From Melioribacter sp. (GTDB taxonomy: Bacteria; Bacteroidota; Ignavibacteria; Ignavibacteriales; Melioribacteraceae), in contig PMDS01000135.1 of the NCBI GenBank assembly GCA_003155655.1, positions 18,636 to 82,635 of the forward strand: a stretch of 64,000 nt of DNA. Direction: 5' to 3'. Of this stretch, positions 56,401 to 62,160 are shown piece by piece; the stretch's first letter is position 1, and every line of letters starts with the position of its first letter. The translations under genes were made by a program, and so were the position numbers. The notes under the pieces were generated by a model. That model saw only the letters and a program-made list of their open reading frames with translations. It was not told the DNA's origin and ran no database searches.

Positions 56401-56842
56401 TATCCATGTGGATGTGTTATTAAATTCATGGTTCTATAATTCAGACTTAAGCTATACGAATAATTACTGGTTAACAAGACTTAATAAAAATAGAGCTATT
56501 CTAACTAAAGCTAACTTGCTCCCAGAAGATAAAGATAACATAATAACATTTATTAACGCTATTTATTTGAGACAGGAAAAAGATCTGATTCAAATTGCGG
56601 AAGCTGTAAATGCTGCATTGGGTGAAGAATCGGATATCTTATTACTTAAAAATAAAGGAGAAATAACCGGCCGATTAATCAATCTTTATAAAACAATTCC
56701 AATTAATGTCGAGAACTTCTCAATAACTGAAAAGCAGCTTAATGTTCTCAAAGAAATTCTAGCGGATATTAATAATGGTCGTTCTATGATCTTGCAAGAT
56801 AGATTTTTAGATAATATCAAATATGATATAGACAATGATTGA
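47438..56842 (+). CDS. Giant 3134-aa protein of unknown function, TIR-associated
   Basis: One of the longest bacterial reading frames one meets in a non-repetitive, non-NRPS protein. No signal peptide or membrane span. The first 900 or so residues are mostly helical (start MKHFNALCEWYFCCCL). From about 900 to 2850 the sequence changes to beta-rich modules of about 80-120 residues with recurring Lys/Ile-rich strands (for example GDLLELELLVKNDLDIEKISF, KAGSIVILNYENKISLL), suggestive of OB- or SH3-like barrels in tandem. The last 250 residues are helical and TPR-like (RSHYYLAYAIIAILILNK, LLKQICIRAFRSIHVDVLL). No ATPase, nuclease or protease motif was found. GGGAG 8 bp before ATG 47438 supports that start over TTG 47423. 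It overlaps the next gene by 8 bp, so the genes are coupled. Confidence 0.9.
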   Translation: MKHFNALCEWYFCCCLKSSPKNTQTFLSLLETIDNKETDPQSFLNALDEFPLFEIWMQIYSLPKMLYSFHRNDIANELKQTRIDKFFDYLINSLPMELKQGFENVIDCYFREDFKGILDGISLIISQLKRPDIVQAGLNTKNFEVPYLDMLEYLPHNILMSFINDLADNVESKIEFRNYFESKPIIRNFIEEGTLHKFGRLSFLLSIFIENSVTDGGYQDEILHKLWKCSTVPEMEPDIVYAYISTKYGKNNIKSFEMKDQLLEDLFFEYKSLENLRKLITQFDANNYLEKIFRAKMMGLDSENPEEITALPIIIWQSALLNYAIKLDPDRLAKYLTENKYWELSGNHREMEVEIFSRVESFRTHGREKEKVVQNSEYIIKQFSSLLRLKISDVRKILIKIKPNREQNKTKYTFDINPKYNWIFYSPWINLNRHPGGNYWFTKLGDKIRYPMVLKSVNLIRLIDSALIAQKIIQNVQNDINTDEFVSLIVHASDVISIFRPWLKACENEAIITDNKIKKINVDLTGFALFQHRQIQIIQRGYYQSLKPERFYELLKRLNESTHTVNIQSEKYLFSNVIFPQTLLSWIMDCYMGAYANNPAGKWIKYLEDIYNIFKMNAEKQDDRNKRNSALLIRYLLKRELNDLSIEEDWEKSKTGWEMPFEKLLLSPKLPPENWLKKDWKETPNIKPINISIRIAQRYIASISQKRFILNHPTEEWKNNWIQFLCNLNFKIDLNRFLSILLTELVEDKILFNKLDIEEKELLFYVLLEFGNAYNLDRLFNVFFSKIESSYFIEGDKHTLDLRLELLQGMYQAVWIYSKFGQRRLKAEDPLRNKLEELLKLEVLKDYINRIIMYERKYMSIQNPLLGKLRELEEKNISGKYLLQSSRIINGSVQTTSEESYILLPIIDDANFGMNLSAAVYDPQSKTMKIIIDDFDLSGIANLFMTGLDEKSINEALHKNHNDALAFYIGSEKIREGVYCHNFNCGLKDYVCQVNSIENLTYNYADAVKIRLCWDSQLKKRTVQDNVIELVRKKDSGPNLIHKAEVRYGKNEFSVIELLGAGKESILKLETNIIEKWYPDISRIYANFEFIEKVDFVVNREGKKEPIYKKLTELLLSSDDNFPIIILTFIETKICPETGKYALLFSLNPGKNYLLYYDEFCEEDIVLLLDEIKRLSNPTGLIVNFKPVFIEEKVKLSLIKNNSIYSIENYDNLKSPFDYRNLKWKNIFNMDAFSELIGKFEKNTESEDEDFYEISDPGSLIAKKIKNTNDWFYHLERNRIQGFPEKIKIVWDENHYPNGDQVEFIKSAWNDVGQRKCSVKCSYVDVFKIESYNYVKHLNKYLMMNQYDIIQITNAFLSKGTGPGKTGIRGITNELINVWVDSDSMTLRPISGEISKINQEYYNGRDFYISRNPEFKTLQNAISIQCPEQVYNMWNDGFFQGIFVCKPKDPRISSRYTVVWYKGNGDSYEFSAPTEIIIHTPLKTPIQLYFKITAEAIEGDWKCKISSRRINVRGLWNISENESRPTGEYVGRLNNFSAYETKGGCLEKSEVSSKNLQNNKWKVSQLGTKLNWRISVESDVRFMEGFTQNKDPRAVILKDVNLEEENLTLSGKYTSDIRRFFELKHDFIIVEKKGGLDTPAEDPTRKYKKTLDDYFSNLRPISLDARYFAESDCIEIFDQNYRFPVIQHGSVKWIRQLNVHRDGGPFITTAVYSPVAKACLIKEGQQYFASFKINYENLDEFRGARGLNRVIYLNSYLYYVGEVTIDPVTSLELNETHHRFESGYGQNFLFPESKLLYKGQKFDVLDNVLYPGDSVSSVRFELQGSTIILNIQVIHYSEGRTLFYQKNKYDLLHILHLKNVNGTVVVDYVEGFDNTKNEGYRKYFRSNAILNDTDKTKILARFNNNPEKERSVILGRLNEDKFIKNKKVEYDHVVLSFFETVERNRLLSKEKFLFNMVAIQKISNDYILVLEPYRDFDIEDIGNDIMNASIIVLKRQFSVREDMLGKLASVKDYCQKNKLILARLIYNSGKKRIEASMIEGMPPRNMEVLNNLIRDGKCYYGTFYKYLDEAKNILIIELSPGVFVHIDALEHIINDKNKIVERDRLKIEEAESENGGKTVNKKYKISIAFHGDASFIGEEKRPAVVLPLSNLFNRSVFENKIFTLKYWSNNNFTIGDFPNLVAGINFQEFVWNNGGKDNLSGVIKLMSNNHPKIATISRIQEYNGYRNLISPAVNINSGLLEINKEDLSVRFHSYGVNNNSEKLRWENLSFFDLSVEEIINRIHNEIWTYHDSETGTWIKKESGFEIQYQTLLPNTIEYHFDSTEKSPGIIFFSKGNDGLYLRYKCHEFEKYGLPIRVLIQSLSNKHSGATYAFAGRSANDTMWVEIIPGRIAQLSEKLIVWNNKGLEISMENFNWQNVAVGDLLELELLVKNDLDIEKISFIKWKEGVRNLLGEKKCFIPVLENNSDIGELLLGSKNLSVKLPIVIPEIKAGSIVILNYENKISLLTSQTGSKNYPSQDDTVFISVVDKSFKVIGFEDFSVLPEIKHHAADWKNDHLFTLFFKMNEDGIISSNLNGFQEFLDLIDGPIPVTVEYINIEKKLIYFSRRFQNNPDFIRDGQKSIAKIVGYSKITNKLILKSGSQFFLLSGNKLISGIPEEVFLIKTFVESFKLREIWIRKENGLIECGIISDLSKDKSTNNSEKDIKIEFSEIISEKSDSELIKGVICKSHDSLMYYWIPEKCLTWTKLSVSQFRNIFINNARTGFKAKLKTVRGITYASIIEVHEIKNEFRSLELGIEIQVFVIGKYEVQSSNETHYLVQSTRSGMVFRCITIGTSDLGNVGRDMRVSVEIIDKVWGVPSSIISRYGIKTIKLDFPSSFESMDAVYKNLASMTDAEVTAKLDEYSEIQFKDFTLDEIERYLYLFYRKGDSLNYEKMEKLSDEWYRRSFSRSHYYLAYAIIAILILNKSQTRRKSAIKLLKQICIRAFRSIHVDVLLNSWFYNSDLSYTNNYWLTRLNKNRAILTKANLLPEDKDNIITFINAIYLRQEKDLIQIAEAVNAALGEESDILLLKNKGEITGRLINLYKTIPINVENFSITEKQLNVLKEILADINNGRSMILQDRFLDNIKYDIDND

Positions 56843-58139
56843 TAAAATTCTTACTCACTTGCGTCCTGATCTAGACTCAATGATGTCTGTGTTTTTAATG
56901 AAAAAGTTTGGAGAGGATAAATATCCGGGTGTGGCTAGTGCGGATATGATATTCAGTGATGCAGATACCTTGCCTGATAATAAAACATCAAAAGAATTGG
57001 AAAAAGAGGGTATTCTCGCACTTGATATCGGCGGAGGAAAATTTGATACTCACCCTGTGGGTAATATCGCAAATAATAAAAAGAGAGACCGAAGTGCTAC
57101 TGATCTTGTTGCTGAGTATTTGGGAATTATAGGTTATCCAGAATTAAAACTACTTATTGAATACACACGAATGCAGGATACAACAGGTCACAGCATGTTC
57201 TCTAAGGATTATATTCATCATTTAATGTCACTTCATACAATACTGTTGGGGTTAAGCCTTTTAAAAGATGATTCAGCCATTCTTCTTTCTGATGGAGTAA
57301 GGATTCTGGAAAATATACCATATTATATCCAGAACAAATTGACTGAAATAGATGAATATAATTTTTTAAGACAGTGCCTTCAAAGATTTGTTGATAGTTC
57401 AAAAGGATTAATTGACTTGTCTAATGCAAAATATACTAATTTTAATGAATGGATTAACAGGATTAACAAAAACAGCCCAAATGCATTCTCAATGAATGAA
57501 ATGGACGATGCCGTTTCGATAAAATCAATCGCAATCGGTGCATATTATAAATTCGATAAGAATTTTGAGCGTGCGTATCCGATATTTGAATTATGTATTT
57601 ATGCTATTCTTAAAAGAGAGAATGAATGGTTTAATGCTATTGGTGAGTTTAAAAATCATGCTATAATAAAAAAGGTCGAATTTCTCAACATAGTTGGTGT
57701 TGAGTCAGTCAATCCACTAATAATTAAAGTTGCAAGATTTCTTATAAGAAGCGATATCCTGGTTTATCGAAATCCTGTTGATGGAGCTACTACGATTTTC
57801 CTTCAAAAAAATGGCCCTCTCAATAAGTTCAAACTGAATAAATTAGCTGGTTTAATAAGGGTAATAGAAAGTCGCTTGAATAATGAAAATCCCAATTACA
57901 AAAATATTCTAGATGTTGGTAATGTAAGCGGGTGGTTTTTGCACCAAAGTGAATGTCTACTAATCAAAGGCTCTCCCAAGGCCGCAAAATTTGTCCCCAG
58001 CAAAATTCCGATGAACGATTTATTGGAATTGATATGCTATTTCTTAGATAAAAGGAAAGATAAGTCCTCAGTCCAAATATCACATTACTTTAATTATATC
58101 CTTGAATATGAGAACCCAATTTTCAGAAAAACGAAATAA
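56835..58139 (+). CDS. DHH/MYG1-like phosphoesterase
   Basis: 434 aa. The N-terminal motif ILTHLRPDLDSMMSVFLMKKFG supplies His8, Asp12 and Asp14 in the style of DHH motif I. GILALDIGGGKFDTHPVG (about 59-76) resembles the metal-binding DHH/MYG1 step (FDHH), here FDTH. Arg112 and Asp115 in TRMQDTTGH follow. The C-terminal 200 residues are unrelated helical sequence. DHH phosphoesterases cleave short oligonucleotides or cyclic dinucleotides, so it could degrade a nucleotide signal made by the TIR protein; this is inference. Its ATG lies inside the end of the giant gene (8-bp overlap), which ties it to the same system. It is the last gene before the island end. Confidence 0.72.
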   Translation: MIDKILTHLRPDLDSMMSVFLMKKFGEDKYPGVASADMIFSDADTLPDNKTSKELEKEGILALDIGGGKFDTHPVGNIANNKKRDRSATDLVAEYLGIIGYPELKLLIEYTRMQDTTGHSMFSKDYIHHLMSLHTILLGLSLLKDDSAILLSDGVRILENIPYYIQNKLTEIDEYNFLRQCLQRFVDSSKGLIDLSNAKYTNFNEWINRINKNSPNAFSMNEMDDAVSIKSIAIGAYYKFDKNFERAYPIFELCIYAILKRENEWFNAIGEFKNHAIIKKVEFLNIVGVESVNPLIIKVARFLIRSDILVYRNPVDGATTIFLQKNGPLNKFKLNKLAGLIRVIESRLNNENPNYKNILDVGNVSGWFLHQSECLLIKGSPKAAKFVPSKIPMNDLLELICYFLDKRKDKSSVQISHYFNYILEYENPIFRKTK

Positions 58140-58447
58140 ATATCTTTTACTTTAAGTGCTGTAGTACAATTTGTCTGATGCTCCAAGGATTTATTTGCGA
58201 AATCTTCTATTTTGAAAAAATACTACAATATCATAAACGTTTATTTTTCTTTTTAGTAGATAACAAAGTTAGTCACTATAGGCGAAATGGAATTGGTCTT
58301 AATCGTGAAAGAATATCACAAAAATATTGACAGAAGTTGGCTTGAATATTAAAAATTATCAATAATAATTAAAAGAATAAAGAGATGAGTACTTTATACT
58401 TGGATTTATCAAAAAATTTGTTGTATTTATAGTGTAATTAATTAACT
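58140..58447. other. Non-coding right end of the island
   Basis: About 300 bp of AT-rich DNA with no open frame, hairpin or RNA gene that I can support. It leads into the attachment site. Confidence 0.6.
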
Positions 58448-58552
58448 ATCTAGTATTTCTCTGGATCAGAAGACTTCAGGTTCGACCCCTGACGGGGCAG
58501 CACTTTTCAAGCTGCATTCTAAATATCTTATCTGATTTTTACTGAACATTTA
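58448..58552 (+). repeat. Right attachment site of the main element (attR1) and left end of the remnant element
   Basis: The motif ATCTAGTATTT (58448-58458) is the element right end. The tRNA-Gln 3' half starts at 58459 (CTCTGGATCA) and continues past GGGGCAGCAC into AAGCTGCATTCTAAATATC, as at attL. The 12-mer ACTGAACATTTA follows at 58541. Confidence 0.85.
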
Positions 58553-58591
58553 AGTTATTGAAAAACTCTTTTATTTTGTAAATTCTTTACA

Positions 58592-58654
58592 ATCTAGTAT
58601 TTCTCTGGATCATCCCGACGATGTCGGGAAGGTTCGACCCCTGACGGGGCAGCT
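58592..58654 (+). repeat. Second right-hand attachment site (attR2), chromosomal tRNA-Gln 3' fragment
   Basis: ATCTAGTATTT recurs at 58592, 144 bp after the first, followed by CTCTGGATCA (58603), then the hairpin variant TCCCGACGATGTCGGGA seen in the two upstream tRNA pseudogenes, then AGGTTCGACCCCTGACGGGG. This variant probably is the original chromosomal 3' end. Confidence 0.75.
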
Positions 58655-59338
58655 ACAATAGGTTTGAAGACATTTGTTCTCAGACCTTTTTTATTTTAAA
58701 ACCTAACTATTCAGAGGTAAACATCAAGATTTTTTGTCAATCTTTTAATTTTCTTTTTACTGCTAGTCTTCAACTTTTAGTCCATTTTCATCCATTTTCA
58801 TCCCGGTTTTACCCTGATTTTGTCACGTTTTTTCCAATGCCTTTATGCATTTATTGATTAGTCAGTATGTCAAAGAACTTTTTTAAGAGTAATATATTTT
58901 TACATCTTATACCCTTTGCGAATATGCTAAACTTCTTTAAAAAATAATTTTGAACTGTTCAAAAACTTGCCCTGAGGGTGGCGAATCCCGGTCGAAGGGA
59001 CTACACTAGAAAAGGAAAGCAATCCCTTAGCTTGTAGAAAGGAAGGGTTTATTGAAAATAAAGATGTTATGTCTCGTTGCTCTAAGGTTAAATATTAATA
59101 TGATAATATTGAAGATAGAATCCATTTTCATACATTTCACTAAAGTTTTTCCAAATCATAGCCGGTTATAAAATAATTTGATTATTGCAAAATATTAAAG
59201 CTTTTATTAACTTGTATTTGAAGTAGAGTAACAGATTCATCATTTCATGTACTTGAAGCAGACATTGAAGTATTGGCAAATTTTTCGTAATTATATGTCT
59301 TCAGTTTTCTAATATCAAATTACAGTTCTATAAATTAT
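58655..59338. other. Non-coding chromosomal DNA right of the island
   Basis: About 680 bp with no supported gene. It contains the short direct repeat TCCATTTTCA (twice near 58786), and a GC-rich palindrome-like stretch near 58970-59003 (CCCTGAGGGTGGCGAATCCC then GGTCGAAGGGAC) of the kind found as dispersed repeats in this phylum. Confidence 0.5.
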
Positions 59339-60043
59339 TTGGGTAACTCATTGAAAAAAATTCAGATACTGCTTATTGAAGACAATCGGCTTCTGCGTGA
59401 TGGAATATCTGCGATGCTCAAAAAGCAGTCTGATATGCATGTTGTTGCTACTGTTGGTAATGGCGAAAACATTCTTTTGATGTTGGGTAAGCACAAACCA
59501 AATATTATTCTTCTCGATCTTGGTCTACGGAATCAAAACAGTTTGCAAATTGTAAAATTAACTAAGCTAAATTTTCCTGAAATAAAAATAATAGTTATGG
59601 ATCTTATTCCTCTTCAGGCAGATGTTTTTCAATTTGTCCAAGAGGGAGTTTCGGGATTCATTCTCAAAGATGCGAACATAGCTGAGTTTTTTAAAACTAT
59701 CCGGTCGGTTTACCATGGTCTAAAGATTTTACCGCCGCATTTAACCGGCTCACTTTTTTCTCAAATTGTTGAACATGCAATTAACGTAGTAAAACCTTCT
59801 GTAATATCTGAGTCCGTTCGTATGACAAAACGTGAGCGCCAGGTTATCGAATTGATTGCAGATGGCTCTAGCAATAAAGAGATTGCCCAAAAACTTCATC
59901 TTTCTACATATACTGTAAAAAGTCACGTCCACAATATCCTGGAAAAATTAGCTCTTAATACCCGTGTTCAGATTGCAAAACATGCTCATCTTACCGACTA
60001 TTCCAAAACTGAAATTGATCCAACCTCGTTAACAGACGAATAA
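59339..60043 (+). CDS. LuxR/NarL-family response regulator
   Basis: 234 aa. Receiver domain about 1-125: acidic pocket LLIEDNR, phospho-acceptor Asp60 in LLDLGL, and Lys in FILKDANI. The LuxR-type helix-turn-helix is at about 160-225: TKRERQVIELIADGSSNKEI, KLHLSTYTVKSHVHNILEKL. It would activate transcription after phosphorylation by a histidine kinase, which is not encoded nearby (orphan). The start is uncertain: TTG 59339 or TTG 59351, which lies just before KKIQILLIEDN. Upstream non-coding DNA gives room for its own promoter. Confidence 0.9.
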   Translation: MGNSLKKIQILLIEDNRLLRDGISAMLKKQSDMHVVATVGNGENILLMLGKHKPNIILLDLGLRNQNSLQIVKLTKLNFPEIKIIVMDLIPLQADVFQFVQEGVSGFILKDANIAEFFKTIRSVYHGLKILPPHLTGSLFSQIVEHAINVVKPSVISESVRMTKRERQVIELIADGSSNKEIAQKLHLSTYTVKSHVHNILEKLALNTRVQIAKHAHLTDYSKTEIDPTSLTDE

Positions 60044-60076
60044 TTTTTTTAATCCTCTGCATTTACAGAAGTAGTT

Positions 60077-60103
60077 CTTTTATCATCCCTTTGCCCGATT
60101 GAA
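60077..60103. repeat. Short interspersed repeat, copy A
   Basis: TATCATCCCTTTGCCCGATT and flanks; nearly identical to 61767-61793 on the far side of the ribonuclease gene. Confidence 0.55.
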
Positions 60104-60172
60104 TTAATTGAATGATCTTTATAACTTGCTTTGAATAGTAGGCGGAATTTAAAAATAATTTAAGATCATTAT

Positions 60173-61651
60173 ATGGTTAACCAGGATGACAGAAATCACC
60201 TCTCTCTTTTAAAAAAAATTGCGCTTCGTGTTATGACGGAAAGAGGTTTTTATCCTGATTTTTCACCTCAGGCTATTGCCGAGCTGGATGCAATAAAAGG
60301 ACCAGCGGTTCAAACTGATGAATCAACTCGCGATCTTAGGAACTTAGTTTGGTGCTCAATAGATAATGACGATTCCCGTGATCTTGACCAACTAACTGTT
60401 GCTGAAGCCTTGGCTGATGGAAATGTTAAAATTCTGGTTGCCATTGCAGACGTTGATGCTATTGTAAAAAAACAATCAGCAATTGATGAACATGCGCAGA
60501 GGAACACTACTTCAATTTACACTGCCGCAGAGACTTTTCCAATGCTGCCTGAGAAATTATCAACAAATCTTACTTCTCTGAACGATGAATCAGATCGTCT
60601 TGCCATTGTTATTGAAATGATTTTTACTGAAGATGTAATGCTTCAAAGTTCAGATCTTTATAAAGCTACGGTTCGTAATCAAGCAAATCTTACCTACAAT
60701 AGTGTTGCCGCCTGGCTGGAAAGCAGTGGTCCAATTCCACGCGGAATTGAATTGGTTAAAGGTCTGGATGAAAACATTCGGCTTCAGGATAAAGTGGCTC
60801 AGAAACTTAAAACTCAGCGTTTCCAGCATGGCGCGCTTTATCTCGAAACAATAGAAACCAGACCTGTATTTTTCGGAGAAGAACTTACTGACATAGACAC
60901 CGACAAGAAGAATAGAGCCAAGGATATTATTGAAGACTTTATGATTGCTACAAATGGCGTTACAGCGCGCTACCTTTCTAACAAAAAATTTATTTCCCTG
61001 CGGCGTGTTGTTCGGGTTCCTAAATATTGGGGACGGATTGTTGAACTTGCACTAGAGCGTGGTTCAACATTGCCTAGAAAACCTGACGCTAAAGCTTTAG
61101 AACAATTTTTATTATCTGCAAAAACTTCCGATCCGCTCCGCTTTCCGGATCTGTCTCTCAGTATCATTAAGCTGCTGGGTAAAGGTGAATATATTGTTGA
61201 ACTTCCCGGTGATAATGATTCAGCAGGACATTTTGGGCTTGCTGTAAAAGATTATGCGCATTCAACAGCCCCAAACCGCCGTTACCCCGACCTGATTACT
61301 CAGCGTTTGCTGAAAGCTGCCATGGCAGGAAACCCAATGCCTTACGCGAATGAAGAATTGGAAAAACTTGCAGTACATTGTACTGAAACGGAAGATGCCG
61401 CAAAAAAAGTTGAACGGCAAGTAACAAAATCTGCTGCTGCAATCCTATTGCAATCTAGGATAGGTGAGCAGTTTGATGCAATTGTAACCGGTGCTTCTGA
61501 AAAAGGTATGTGGGTACGTCTTTTCCACCCTCCTGTTGAAGGAAGGCTTGTAAATGGTTCTAAAGATTTGAATGTTGGCAGTGAACTTCGTGTTCAATTA
61601 GTTCATACGGATGTAGAGCGCGGATTTATTGACTTTAAAAAAGTGAAATAA
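60173..61651 (+). CDS. RNB-domain ribonuclease (RNase II/R family), short form
   Basis: 492 aa. The catalytic RNB domain has metal-binding Asp residues in SIDNDDSRDLDQL (Asp64 to Asp72), in the place of the usual DxxxxxDxDD with Gln after the last Asp. Later blocks include HSTAPNRRYPDLITQRLL, typical of the family's RNA-binding floor. The C-terminal 70 residues form an S1-like domain (AIVTGASEKGMWVRLFHPP). It lacks the N-terminal cold-shock domains of RNase R, so it is a compact 3'-5' exoribonuclease. Related short forms with the same IDNDDSRDLDQ string are known. It lies 129 bp after the response regulator. Confidence 0.88.
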   Translation: MVNQDDRNHLSLLKKIALRVMTERGFYPDFSPQAIAELDAIKGPAVQTDESTRDLRNLVWCSIDNDDSRDLDQLTVAEALADGNVKILVAIADVDAIVKKQSAIDEHAQRNTTSIYTAAETFPMLPEKLSTNLTSLNDESDRLAIVIEMIFTEDVMLQSSDLYKATVRNQANLTYNSVAAWLESSGPIPRGIELVKGLDENIRLQDKVAQKLKTQRFQHGALYLETIETRPVFFGEELTDIDTDKKNRAKDIIEDFMIATNGVTARYLSNKKFISLRRVVRVPKYWGRIVELALERGSTLPRKPDAKALEQFLLSAKTSDPLRFPDLSLSIIKLLGKGEYIVELPGDNDSAGHFGLAVKDYAHSTAPNRRYPDLITQRLLKAAMAGNPMPYANEELEKLAVHCTETEDAAKKVERQVTKSAAAILLQSRIGEQFDAIVTGASEKGMWVRLFHPPVEGRLVNGSKDLNVGSELRVQLVHTDVERGFIDFKKVK

Positions 61652-61753
61652 GAACATATCTTTTTTATACATTTCCATCTCGCCCACTCATTCAAAACCG
61701 GAATAGTTTCTATCTCATTAACAGGCAAATAATTTCAATTAACTTCTTCACCC

Positions 61754-61793
61754 AAAAGGTTTAATACCTTTTTCATTCCTTTGCCCGATTGAA
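61754..61793. repeat. Short interspersed repeat, copy B
   Basis: TTCATTCCTTTGCCCGATTG matches copy A; the upstream AAAAGGTTTAATACC resembles copy C. Confidence 0.55.
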
Positions 61794-61838
61794 CTCAAAT
61801 ACATTTTTTTATATAATTATTATAGGCACACACTAAAA

Positions 61839-61877
61839 AACCCGGCTGTAAAATAAAGTGGTATTTACAGCTGGGTT
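61839..61877 (-). terminator. Strong hairpin, T-run on the minus strand
   Basis: AACCCGGCTGTAAA (61839-61852) pairs with TTTACAGCTGGGTT (61864-61877) over 14 positions with one G-U. The A-run before the left arm gives a T-run only when read on the minus strand; on the plus strand only TTTATT follows. It may end transcription of the ribonuclease gene weakly or act on minus-strand transcripts. Confidence 0.6.
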
Positions 61878-61939
61878 TATTAAAAAATACTTTTTTCTTT
61901 TTATATGATCTCAAGATTTAGATAGGTGTCATTTGATTA

Positions 61940-61977
61940 CAAAAAGATTTAGTCCCTTTTTCATCCCTTTGGACGAT
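61940..61977. repeat. Short interspersed repeat, copy C (diverged)
   Basis: AAAAAGATTTAGTCCC then TTTTCATCCCTTTGGACGAT aligns with copy B over about 36 bases. The rest of 61652-62160 holds copy B, the hairpin at 61839 and no gene. Confidence 0.5.
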
Positions 61978-62160
61978 AGCATTGTTTTATGGATATATTT
62001 ATAATTCGTTGAGATTTAATGATAAACACTAAAATCTTTTCTAAGAGTAGTTGTACTTTTAAGAATGTATAATATTATCAAATAAAATTCGACGTATCAA
62101 ATTAAATAATTGTTAAATATTAATTAATAGAAAAGTGCAGTCTTTATGGGAATATAATTT

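Larger units (their letters stand above)
17721..58602. mobile_element. Integrated genomic island in tRNA-Gln (about 40.7 kb) with a remnant of a second element
   Basis: The boundaries are a direct repeat of the tRNA-Gln 3' half plus adjoining element end: 17721-17807 and 58459-58546, with the first 48 bases identical. A tyrosine integrase lies 84 bp inside the left end. The cargo includes two probable defence blocks, a replication module and a second integrase. Bases 58459-58602 look like the two ends of a second element of the same family with its interior deleted, inserted in tandem. The repeat and integrase are seen directly; the tandem-insertion history is inferred. Confidence 0.85.
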
